This document shows positions 49,486-57,706 of a stretch of 64,000 bases of DNA, in pieces. Below the pieces are notes generated by a model that was not told the origin of the DNA, did no database searches, and saw only the letters and a program-made list of their open reading frames with translations. The translations under genes and the position numbers were made by a program. Within the stretch, counting starts at the first letter, position 1. Each line of letters begins with the position of its first letter. The DNA is taken from contig OZ245059.1 of assembly GCA_965224735.1 (NCBI GenBank), positions 434,001-498,000 on the forward strand, in the 5' to 3' direction. The DNA is from Robiginitomaculum_A sp036478535 (GTDB taxonomy: Bacteria > Pseudomonadota > Alphaproteobacteria > Caulobacterales > Maricaulaceae).

Positions 49486-49905
49486 CTATTGCTCTTTTGC
49501 TAGCGATCTTGCGAGTTCAAGAATTTGGCGGCGGATAGCTTTGTTTTTTATTTTTGATACAGCCATTGCAAGCGAAACGCCATCAGTCGAGTTGATAAAA
49601 TCATAAACAATAGGTGTTTGATCGCCTTCTGCAAATTCAGCACTAGGTGCATTTTCGCCTAAGCCTTCGTAGAAGAAGCCTACTGGAACTTCCATGACTT
49701 GCGCCATTTTCCAAAGGCGGCTTGCGCCGACACGGTTTGAGCCGCGCTCGTATTTTTGAACCTGCTGGAAAGTAACACCAAGAGCGTTGCCTAATTTTTC
49801 TTGACTCATTTTTAAAAGCAGTCGCCGTAGTCGTACGCGTGTGCCTACATGTATATCGACTGGGTTTGGTGACCTCGGTGCATGTTGTGATTTCATTGTC
49901 TTCAT
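49486..49905 (-). CDS. XRE-family HTH regulator
   Basis: This 139-aa protein has a Cro/C1-type HTH (VGTRVRLRRLLLKMSQEKLG and ALGVTFQQVQKYERGSNRVG) and a C-terminal tail of about 65 aa. It belongs to the alphaproteobacterial group that is found next to lnt and metK. Its targets are unknown. It starts about 80 bp downstream of lnt in the same direction. Confidence 0.9.
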   Translation of the reverse strand: MKTMKSQHAPRSPNPVDIHVGTRVRLRRLLLKMSQEKLGNALGVTFQQVQKYERGSNRVGASRLWKMAQVMEVPVGFFYEGLGENAPSAEFAEGDQTPIVYDFINSTDGVSLAMAVSKIKNKAIRRQILELARSLAKEQ

Positions 49906-49988
49906 CCCTATAAAATCAATTAAAATTTAAGTTTTGTGCATCCCCATGCCACAAAACCCTCTCCGTACAGAGGAAGTATAATATGTAA

Positions 49989-51599
49989 CTAACGCCTACG
50001 CTGCATAAATAGATAACACCCTAATTGCATTAACCCAATAAGCAAGAGTATTATATAGTTAACGTTGTTATTATATGCAGTTTTTTGCACATGTCTAGGA
50101 AGAGATGCATCTAAAACACTATCATCTTTAAGACTGAGGCTCATGAGCACCCGCCCATAGGCGTCTGTGATGGTTGATATTCCCCCCGAGGTAGAGCGCA
50201 CCAAAGGAAGGCCTGTCTCAATTGCGCGATACCGAGCTTGATTCGCTTGCTGATATGGCCCGCTTGATTGCCCATACCAAGCATCATTGGACAGGTTTAA
50301 AATCCACTGAGGTTCTTCGCCGCTTGCTTTTAAAATTTCTGACGTCAAATTGGTAAAGTTAATTTCATAGCAAATTTGTAAACTAACGGGCGGTAATCCA
50401 TTAATTATAGGTGTGTTTCCAGTGGTGCCTGGCGTCATGGATTCGAGTGCAGATGAAAGAGTTTTAAATCCGAGTTTTTTTAGTGCGCCATGGCCAGGTA
50501 TATACTCACCAAAGGGCACCAGCTTTTGCTTGTCATAAAAACTTGATAGCTGCGCGGGCCTATCTTTCGCATACGTTATGGCGAGCGCAGAATTGTAATA
50601 ATTTGGTTTAGAGCGCCCAGCTTGCATTTCTGATCGTAAGGTTTGGATAATAAAAACGGGCGGCTGTTCACCGCCCTGTGACACAAATATATTCTCTATG
50701 GCTTGCATCAAATTTTTGTCTTTCAGCATAAGGCCTGGCACCGTGCCTTCAGGCCATATAACATGGGTGATTTCATCAAAGCCTTCGCTTGTTGTTAGGC
50801 GCAAATAATGGTTGATCGTTTCAACGTATTTATTTGGATCGAGTTTATCGCGTTGAGAGATGTTCGCATGCACAATACGAAGCTTTATGTTAGGGACATA
50901 CTCTATAACGGCGTTTGAAAGCCGCAAAGCGCCAAACACATAAACCACTGCTAGAACCAAGGCGCTTGTTGTAGCGGGAATGAATTTACGGTTTTTACCT
51001 TGCAGCAAAAGCGCCAACGCACCCGCGCTAAACAATACAAGCGCGCTAAGACCTGATACCCCAACAATAGATGCAATTTGAGACATAGGCTTCCCCGCTT
51101 CAAAAACCGTGCCAGGGAGGTTCCAAGGAAAGCCAGATAAAACACGCGCGCGGGCAAATTCGGTAATAAAGAAAGCCCCTGAAAAACTAACAGCCCGTAG
51201 GGCATGCCCAGGTACGCTAAGTTTCAGATAAGCCCATGCGGCAATAGCCCAAAACAGCGCCAGGCCAGCGCAGAACCCTAAAATAGCAAAGGGCATAATT
51301 AGGATAAATTCTGACCCGCGTACGATAAAGGCAGAGCCAATCCAGTAAAGTCCAAACAAGCAATACCCGAGGCCAAAACCAAAGCCTTGCCAGAAAGCAG
51401 ATTTGTTTGGTTTTTCAAGGCCGCGCACACTTTCTAGGCGCACCATGAAAAGCGCAAAGCAAAGAATAGTAATCGGCCAAATATGAAAGGGTGCTTGGCC
51501 TAATATTGCTAACCCGCCCAAGGCAAAACTAATAAGCCAGCCTGTAAATTTTCGTTTTACAAAAAAGTTTGCAAAAAAACTAACAGGTAAGGCATCCAT
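49989..51599 (-). CDS. lnt: apolipoprotein N-acyltransferase
   Basis: This 536-aa protein has several N-terminal membrane helices and a C-terminal nitrilase domain with catalytic Glu (VIWPEGTVPG), Lys (KQKLVPFGEYIPG) and Cys (VSLQICYEINF). It adds the third acyl chain to lipoproteins. It starts 3 bp after corC's stop in the same operon. Confidence 0.96.
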   Translation of the reverse strand: MDALPVSFFANFFVKRKFTGWLISFALGGLAILGQAPFHIWPITILCFALFMVRLESVRGLEKPNKSAFWQGFGFGLGYCLFGLYWIGSAFIVRGSEFILIMPFAILGFCAGLALFWAIAAWAYLKLSVPGHALRAVSFSGAFFITEFARARVLSGFPWNLPGTVFEAGKPMSQIASIVGVSGLSALVLFSAGALALLLQGKNRKFIPATTSALVLAVVYVFGALRLSNAVIEYVPNIKLRIVHANISQRDKLDPNKYVETINHYLRLTTSEGFDEITHVIWPEGTVPGLMLKDKNLMQAIENIFVSQGGEQPPVFIIQTLRSEMQAGRSKPNYYNSALAITYAKDRPAQLSSFYDKQKLVPFGEYIPGHGALKKLGFKTLSSALESMTPGTTGNTPIINGLPPVSLQICYEINFTNLTSEILKASGEEPQWILNLSNDAWYGQSSGPYQQANQARYRAIETGLPLVRSTSGGISTITDAYGRVLMSLSLKDDSVLDASLPRHVQKTAYNNNVNYIILLLIGLMQLGCYLFMQRRR

Positions 51600-51602
51600 A
51601 AA

Positions 51603-52463
51603 TTATTTACAGCTTTCTTTTTTTTGCACGGAGTCATGCAGACGGCGCACGCGAATCTTGTTAATTCGTCTTGCATCTGCGTTCATGATTTCAAACTCTA
51701 AGCCTAATGGATGGCGAATTATTTCTCGTTGAGTGGGGACACGCCCAACAAGGGAAAACACAAGCCCGCCCATTGTGTCCACCTCTTCGTCTTGCTCGGG
51801 CGTTGCAATATCGCTGCCAAACACAGCCGCAAAATCATCAATGCTAGCATTGCCATCGATTTCCCAATAAGTGCCTGATTTAGCTGTTTTTTTAGCAATA
51901 ATTTCTGGCTCGCCGCTATCGTGTTCATCTTCAATATCACCCACAATGATTTCAATTAAATCTTCCATTGTAACCAAACCATCTGTTCCGCCATATTCAT
52001 CAACAACAATAGCCATTTGGATGCGAACGGCCTGCATTTTACGCAATAAATCCTGCGCAGACATTGAAGGGGGGACGAATAAAACTGGGCGCTTGATACG
52101 GTTGATAATTTTTTTATCTGGATATATTTTTGCGGTGCGCCCGCGCGCGTCAAGCGCAAGATAGGGCAGCAAATCTTTCACATGAACCATACCCGTTGGC
52201 TCATCAAGCGTGCCCTTATAGACAGGCAAGCGGGAATGACCAGCCTCTTTAAAAGCGGTCGTAATATCTTTTAGGCTTGTGTCATCAGAAATAGAGATGA
52301 TTTCAGCGCGCGGCACCATTACGTCTTCAACCCGAACCGTGTGGAAGTTTTTTGCTGCGCTCATCAAAGCTTCAGCACTTGCCTCGGCGGGTTTGTCACG
52401 CTTGCCAAAAATGTGTGCGAAAAAAGTTTTTTTTTGCTCGGGTATAGTGCCAGATGTATTCAC
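51603..52463 (-). CDS. corC: HlyC/CorC family protein (CBS pair plus transporter-associated domain)
   Basis: This 286-aa protein has two CBS domains (VEDVMVPRAEIISISDD; GHSRLPVYKGTLDEPTGMV; IVVDEYGGTDGLVTMEDLIE) and a CorC_HlyC C-terminal domain. It belongs to the YbeX/CorC group linked to Mg/Co transport or ribosome-related functions. Its start overlaps the ybeY stop by 4 bp. Confidence 0.93.
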   Translation of the reverse strand: MNTSGTIPEQKKTFFAHIFGKRDKPAEASAEALMSAAKNFHTVRVEDVMVPRAEIISISDDTSLKDITTAFKEAGHSRLPVYKGTLDEPTGMVHVKDLLPYLALDARGRTAKIYPDKKIINRIKRPVLFVPPSMSAQDLLRKMQAVRIQMAIVVDEYGGTDGLVTMEDLIEIIVGDIEDEHDSGEPEIIAKKTAKSGTYWEIDGNASIDDFAAVFGSDIATPEQDEEVDTMGGLVFSLVGRVPTQREIIRHPLGLEFEIMNADARRINKIRVRRLHDSVQKKESCK

Positions 52464-52951
52464 AATAATATTTCCTTAGCATAGGGGTTTGAAATCCCCA
52501 AGGCGTTTAGCGCTTTTATTTCCAAGGCTTCCATAATTTTCGCTTCTACATTACTTTCATGATTATAGCCTTGCAAATGGTAAAATCCATGAATAAGCAA
52601 ATGCGTGACATGATCCCGTAAGGGTATCCTGCGGGCTTTTGCTTCTGCACTGACGGTTGTATAGCCTAAAACGATATCACCAAGTAATGGTGTAAAACCA
52701 TCCATTGTGGTGCCTGGAAAAGAAAGCACGTTAGTAGGCTTGTTCTTATTACGATATTTTTCATTTAAGCTTTGCACATCTTTATCGGACAAAAGAGCAA
52801 TACTAATTTCAGCAAATGGACGAAGCAAAGTTTGCGACTGTGCTACAGTCACAGCTTTTGCACAAAGGCTATCGATATCATGTAACGCCTTTTGCCATGC
52901 AGGCGCGCCTATATGAATAGCGATCTCAAAATCTTGCAGGGGCGCGCTCAT
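52460..52951 (-). CDS. ybeY: endoribonuclease YbeY (rRNA maturation)
   Basis: This 163-aa protein has the Zn motif HLLIHGFYHLQGYNHE (H-x3-H-x5-H) and the strand RNKNKPTNVLSFPG. It acts in 16S rRNA 3' processing and quality control. Overlaps: 4 bp with corC (ATGA), 1 bp with phoH. Confidence 0.96.
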   Translation of the reverse strand: MSAPLQDFEIAIHIGAPAWQKALHDIDSLCAKAVTVAQSQTLLRPFAEISIALLSDKDVQSLNEKYRNKNKPTNVLSFPGTTMDGFTPLLGDIVLGYTTVSAEAKARRIPLRDHVTHLLIHGFYHLQGYNHESNVEAKIMEALEIKALNALGISNPYAKEILL

Positions 52952-53910
52952 TATGGGTTTTTGGCATCCTTTTCATAGGCGCCAACAATTTTACCAACCA
53001 GTGGATGGCGGACAACGTCCGAAGCTTCAAATATGACCGCGTCTATATCGTCTATATTTTGTAAAATATTCAGCGCATGTGAGAGGCCAGATATTTGCCC
53101 GTGCGGTAAATCGCTTTGGCTAGGGTCGCCTGTCACAGCATATTTTGCCCGCTCACCCAATCTCGTGAGCGCCATTTTCATTTGCGAAACTGTCGCATTT
53201 TGCGCCTCGTCAATCAGCACAAACGCGTCCGCTAATGTCCGCCCGCGCATAAATGCTAATGGCGCGACTTCAATTTCGCCTGATTCCATACGCCGTTCTA
53301 CTTGGTCATGACCTAAAACCATATTCAGCGCATCCCAAATCGGCTGCATATAAGGATCAACTTTTTCTTTTAAATCTCCTGGTAAAAATCCTAATTTTTC
53401 GCCCGCTTCGACGGCAGGACGGCAGGCGATAAACTGGCTAACCTCACCGCGCGCCAGCATAGATGCGCCATAGGCAGTGGCTAGAAATGTCTTACCTGTT
53501 CCTGCAGGGCCAACCCCGAAAATAATGGTGTTATCGCCCATGGATTTGATAAATGTTTCCTGGCGCGGGGTTTTGGGCACAATGGCTTTGCGGCGCGGGA
53601 AAGTAATGTTGACGCTCATTTTAGCGGCTGCTTGGCGGGTTTTATCTGTTTGCCCAATCATACGTTTAATATCTGCTGGGCCGCAGTTCCAGCCTTTTTC
53701 AAGCCGCGTATAAATGTCCTTTAAAAGTTCGGCTACGCGTCTGCGCGCTGAAGGGTGACCATTAATAACAATGCTCGCGCCAGGCGCTTCAAGGTACACA
53801 TCATAGGCTTTTTCTATGAGCGCAAGGTTTGTATGCCCTGCGCCCGCAAGGTCTTGCACAAGGTCTTTGTTTTCAAATTCGACTATATCGGCTTTTGGTA
53901 TTTTGGCCAT
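52951..53910 (-). CDS. phoH: PhoH-family ATPase
   Basis: This 319-aa protein has the P-loop FGVGPAGTGKTFLATAYG, Walker B FVLIDEAQN, and the conserved CRPAVEAGEKLGFLPGDL. It is the PhoH/YbeZ RNA-associated NTPase that goes with YbeY. It shares a 1-bp overlap with both neighbours. Confidence 0.96.
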   Translation of the reverse strand: MAKIPKADIVEFENKDLVQDLAGAGHTNLALIEKAYDVYLEAPGASIVINGHPSARRRVAELLKDIYTRLEKGWNCGPADIKRMIGQTDKTRQAAAKMSVNITFPRRKAIVPKTPRQETFIKSMGDNTIIFGVGPAGTGKTFLATAYGASMLARGEVSQFIACRPAVEAGEKLGFLPGDLKEKVDPYMQPIWDALNMVLGHDQVERRMESGEIEVAPLAFMRGRTLADAFVLIDEAQNATVSQMKMALTRLGERAKYAVTGDPSQSDLPHGQISGLSHALNILQNIDDIDAVIFEASDVVRHPLVGKIVGAYEKDAKNP

Positions 53911-55271
53911 TATTGCTCTAATATCCCAGTAAGAGAATTTCGGCCCGCGTCCGTGATCTTAACTTGAACGATCTGGCCAATTAAATCTACGCTACCATTA
54001 AAATGCGTTCCTTGCAAATAAGGCGCACGGCCAAAGAGCTCGCCTTTGCCCTGGCTTGTGCCTTCAACCAAAACCCCAAGCGTGCGGCCAATCAAGCTCT
54101 CATTAAATGCAAGCTGCTGCGAAACCAAGAGTTCTTGTAAGCGGGCAAGGCGGTCTGATTTTATATTTTCATCAATTTGCCCAGGCAAGGCTGCCCCCGT
54201 TGTTCCAGGGCGGAGGGAGTATTTAAAACTAAAGGCGGAGGCGAAGCCAATTTCTTTAACCGCGTCCATCGTGCGCTGAAAATCAAGTTCACTCTCGCCT
54301 GGAAACCCGACAATAAAATCGGATGAAAGCGCAAGGTCAGGCCGCGCTTTGCGAATACGGGCAATCACGTCACGATATTGCGCATAAGTATGGTCACGGT
54401 TCATAGCTTTTAAAATTCTATCACTGCCTGCTTGCAAAGGCAGATGTAGATATGGCATTAGTTTAGTTTCGCAGCCATGGGCTTTGATAAGCTCTTCGTC
54501 CATATCGCGTGGGTGAGATGTGGTGAAACGCAGTCTTTCTAACCCGTCCATTTTCGCAAGATGGCGAATTAACTTTCCAAGGCCCCAGTCATCGCCGCCT
54601 TCGACCTTGGGCGGTGCGCCAAGATAAGCGTTGACGTTTTGGCCAATCAGCGTGATTTCTTTCACCCCGCCTGCGACCAAAGAACGTGCTTCGGTAACAA
54701 TTTGATCAACGGGGCGGGAGTATTCAGCCCCGCGCGTATAAGGAACGACGCAAAATGTGCAAAATTTATCGCAACCTTCCTGGATAGTAAGAAATGCGCT
54801 AAATCCAGTTGGTTTGCGGGCGGGCGTTAAAACATCGAATTTTTCCTGCGTATCAAAATTCGTCTCAAGCCGTTCGCCGCGCGAGCGGCTCACCTTGGCA
54901 ATCATTTCAGGGAATTTGTGATAGGTTTGCGGACCAAGCACAAGATCAACAACGGGCGCGCGGCGCATTATTTCTTCGCCCTCTGCTTGGGCAACACAGC
55001 CTGCAACGGCCACAATCATTTTTCCGCCTTCGTTTTCTTTTTTGTCCTTTAATTTGCGAATGCGGCCTAGTTCTGAATAGACCTTCTCTGCCGCTTTCTC
55101 GCGAATATGACATGTGTTGAGCACCACCATATCGGCGCCCTCTGGCGTGTCCGTTGGCGCATAACCAATAGGCGCAAGCACGTCGTGCATACGTTCGCTA
55201 TCATAAACATTCATTTGACACCCATAGGTTTTTATGAACAGTTTTTTTGTGTTTTTTACGATTTTAGTCAT
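53910..55271 (-). CDS. miaB: tRNA-2-methylthio-N6-dimethylallyladenosine synthase
   Basis: This 453-aa protein has the UPF0004 N-terminal domain (KTYGCQMNVYDSERM), the radical-SAM motif EGCDKFCTFCVVPYTRG (CxxxCxxC) and a C-terminal TRAM domain. It inserts sulfur and a methyl group into A37 of tRNA. It lies in the run fur-miaB-phoH-ybeY-corC-lnt. Confidence 0.97.
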   Translation of the reverse strand: MTKIVKNTKKLFIKTYGCQMNVYDSERMHDVLAPIGYAPTDTPEGADMVVLNTCHIREKAAEKVYSELGRIRKLKDKKENEGGKMIVAVAGCVAQAEGEEIMRRAPVVDLVLGPQTYHKFPEMIAKVSRSRGERLETNFDTQEKFDVLTPARKPTGFSAFLTIQEGCDKFCTFCVVPYTRGAEYSRPVDQIVTEARSLVAGGVKEITLIGQNVNAYLGAPPKVEGGDDWGLGKLIRHLAKMDGLERLRFTTSHPRDMDEELIKAHGCETKLMPYLHLPLQAGSDRILKAMNRDHTYAQYRDVIARIRKARPDLALSSDFIVGFPGESELDFQRTMDAVKEIGFASAFSFKYSLRPGTTGAALPGQIDENIKSDRLARLQELLVSQQLAFNESLIGRTLGVLVEGTSQGKGELFGRAPYLQGTHFNGSVDLIGQIVQVKITDAGRNSLTGILEQ

Positions 55272-55311
55272 AGTGCGTGCTTACAGCTCAAATTCACAGA
55301 TTCCGCAAGCC

Positions 55312-55767
55312 TTATGCGGAGTCTTTTTGCTTACTTTTTTTACCTTTTAAGGGCCGCCCATACAATTCTAATGTATGGTCAACGAGTTCATACCCTAATT
55401 TTTTGGCAATGCGTTCTTGCAGGCATTCTATCTCCTCATCGACAAATTCAATGACCTCGCCAGTTTTTAAATCAATGAGGTGATCATGATGATGCTTCGG
55501 GTCTGCGGTTTCGTAACGCGCGCGCCCATCGCGAAAATCATGGGCTTCAATAATGCCCGTATCCTCAAACAAGCGCAGAGTACGGTACACGGTGGCTAGC
55601 GAAATTTTGCTATCAATACGCACAGAGCGGCGCAAGACACTCTCTGCATCTGGGTGATCCTCAGAATCAGTTAAAACGCTAGCAATGACGCGGCGCTGCT
55701 CCGTCATTCTCAGGCCTTTTTCGGTGCATTTTGCAATAATCGGGTTCATGATTTCCTTTATATTCAT
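55312..55767 (-). CDS. fur: Fur-family transcriptional regulator
   Basis: This 151-aa protein has the Fur winged helix (KGLRMTEQRRVIASVL; ISLATVYRTLRLFEDTGII) and metal sites (RYETADPKHHHDHLID; GEVIEFVDEEIECLQERIA). It looks like canonical Fur or its alphaproteobacterial Mur relative, in contrast to the Irr-like gene at 4363. It starts 24 bp after the ThiE-RimI fusion's stop. Confidence 0.94.
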   Translation of the reverse strand: MNIKEIMNPIIAKCTEKGLRMTEQRRVIASVLTDSEDHPDAESVLRRSVRIDSKISLATVYRTLRLFEDTGIIEAHDFRDGRARYETADPKHHHDHLIDLKTGEVIEFVDEEIECLQERIAKKLGYELVDHTLELYGRPLKGKKSKQKDSA

Positions 55768-55791
55768 AATGCTTTTAATATTAATTTGCGC

Positions 55792-56877
55792 TTATGGCAA
55801 ATGCTTTTGAAAGAGCAGGGCGTCAACGCGGCCTTTCGCCCGCCTATAATATCCAGGCCGCGTACCGCAGTGCGCAAAACCAAAATTTTTATAAAGCGAA
55901 ATTGCGCTCTCATTATCTTTGGCAACCTCCAAAAAGAGTATTTCGGCTGGAGACATTAATTTCTCCTTTGTTTGGTAATTTCTCCAAACAATAGTTTTCA
56001 TCCCCATTTCCAGTAAAGCAGTGCCAAGACCGCTTGCGTGCAGTTTTGGGTGTACGGCGATGGTTAGAACCTCTGCTTGGCCTTCTTGCGTACGGATTAT
56101 GATAAAGCCAAGCACAGCGCCAAACCCATCTCTTTGTGGTTCATTTTCAATCACCAATACGGTGTCCATATTGTTTTCTATATGGGCGGTAAAATCGCCC
56201 GCTGGCCACGGTTTGTCAAAACACAAAGCATGAAGCGTAGCCATATGCTCGGCCATGCTTCTGGCGGCTCTTTGCACATAGGGTTGAAAGCCAAGCGCAA
56301 AGCCAGAGCTTCCTGCAAGACCCGCCGCGCCGCTATAAATAAACTCGTGGGCGCTGGCGCGGTTTATGCCGCCCAGCGCAATGACGGGCATGGTTTTGCC
56401 TTTAATGCCGTTCGTGAAAGCGCGCTGCCTGCATATAGAAACTTTGGCATAAATAACTGCGTCCAGCGCGCTGTATTCGTCGATTATGTCAAAATTATGC
56501 ACCGCGCCGCTTAATATCCAATGCGGATGTTTTTCGCGCAAAGCTGCTGCGCGGCCAAGATCGCGCTCTGGTAAATGCACACCGTCCGCACCCACTAACT
56601 CTGCCAGTTCGGCGTCCTTACCAATGAGAAGTTGCACTCCGTTTTTCGTGGTTATCGTGCGCATTTTACGCGCCATGCTCTCGCGGTTTGCCTCTGCAAA
56701 ATGGCGATAGATAACCGCCCCGCCTTGTGGCACATTATGTACGCGTGACAAAAGCCCATAAATTTCAGGCTTGGTCATAAACACATAGGGGGCAAGGCGG
56801 CATTCAATATTGCTTTGAGCCCAAGTTCGGGACGCAGTTCTTGCGAGTTGATCATTTAGTCTATATGTCAAAACCAT
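55792..56877 (-). CDS. fusion of a ThiE/TenI-like domain and a RimI-like GNAT acetyltransferase
   Basis: The 361-aa protein has an N-terminal TIM-barrel domain of the TMP-TENI family (RLAPYVFMTKPE, GGAVIYRHFAE, VGADGVHLPERDL, PVIALGGINRASAHEFIYSG; residues about 25-205) and a C-terminal GNAT domain (MATLHALCFDKPWPAGDFTA, VHPKLHASGLGTALLEMGM, LEVAKDNESAISLYKNFGF; about 208-361). The first matches thiamine phosphate synthase relatives but lacks the usual SPVFPT-x-SH stretch (here AKVSICRQRAF), so it may not make TMP. The second matches RimI, which acetylates ribosomal protein S18. The start codon overlaps that of yggS (CATG). Confidence 0.85.
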   Translation of the reverse strand: MVLTYRLNDQLARTASRTWAQSNIECRLAPYVFMTKPEIYGLLSRVHNVPQGGAVIYRHFAEANRESMARKMRTITTKNGVQLLIGKDAELAELVGADGVHLPERDLGRAAALREKHPHWILSGAVHNFDIIDEYSALDAVIYAKVSICRQRAFTNGIKGKTMPVIALGGINRASAHEFIYSGAAGLAGSSGFALGFQPYVQRAARSMAEHMATLHALCFDKPWPAGDFTAHIENNMDTVLVIENEPQRDGFGAVLGFIIIRTQEGQAEVLTIAVHPKLHASGLGTALLEMGMKTIVWRNYQTKEKLMSPAEILFLEVAKDNESAISLYKNFGFAHCGTRPGYYRRAKGRVDALLFQKHLP

Positions 56878-57577
56878 GACTCAAATATCCATTTCAAAAT
56901 CCAGAGACCATGTCTTAACCCGCATTGCGCGCGCCGCCAAGCGCGCAAATCGCAAGGCGGGGGATATAACTTTGGTTGCTGTTTCCAAAGTGCAGCCAGA
57001 CAAGCGCATTGCCGCCATGCTGGAAACAGGCCAGCGCGTGTTTGGCGAGAACCGCGTCCAAGAAGCTGAGGGCCGCTGGGGCGGGCGTTTTGCGACCGCG
57101 CGCAAAGATATAAATTTGCGCCTTATCGGGCCTTTGCAAACCAACAAAGCTTTGGCCGCGTGTGAATTGTTTGACGTTATCGAAACTCTGGATAGAGAGA
57201 AATTGGCTCGCGCACTAGTGCGCGCCGCTGATAAATGTGGCCGCATGCCAGAGCTTTTTGTGCAAGTAAACACAGGCCAGGAGCCGCAAAAAGCAGGACT
57301 CGCCCCCAGTGAAGTTGACACTTTCATCAAAACTTTGCGCAAAGAGTATGCCATAGAGCCAGCAGGCCTCATGTGCATCCCCCCAGCTTTCACCCAATAC
57401 CAAGGCCAACACCCTGGCCAAGCCCCTGGCCCCCACTTCGCCCTGCTAAAAAAACTCGCCGAGCACAATGGCCTCACCAATCTCTCCATGGGCATGAGCG
57501 CAGATTTCGAACCCGCAATAGAGTTCGGCGCAACCCATGTGAGGGTGGGAACAACGTTGTTTGGAGCGCGGGGTTAA
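56876..57577 (+). CDS. YggS-family PLP homeostasis protein
   Basis: This 233-aa protein has the PLP Lys motif TLVAVSKVQPDKRI, GENRVQEAEGRWG, IGPLQTNKALAA, VQVNTGQEPQKAGLAP and MGMSADFEPAIEFGATHVRVGTTLFG. It carries PLP and influences amino- and keto-acid homeostasis. It is divergent from the ThiE-RimI fusion, with overlapping start codons. Confidence 0.95.
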   Translation: MTQISISKSRDHVLTRIARAAKRANRKAGDITLVAVSKVQPDKRIAAMLETGQRVFGENRVQEAEGRWGGRFATARKDINLRLIGPLQTNKALAACELFDVIETLDREKLARALVRAADKCGRMPELFVQVNTGQEPQKAGLAPSEVDTFIKTLRKEYAIEPAGLMCIPPAFTQYQGQHPGQAPGPHFALLKKLAEHNGLTNLSMGMSADFEPAIEFGATHVRVGTTLFGARG

Positions 57578-57706
57578 CTATATATTAGGGTTATCCCAGA
57601 TAAACGCATGACACCCTAGGCAAAACCCTATAGCAAGTATAGTTATTATATTTGCTTCACAAGAGATGAGACACTTTAAATATTCAATTAAGTTGGGGAT
57701 ACAAAT

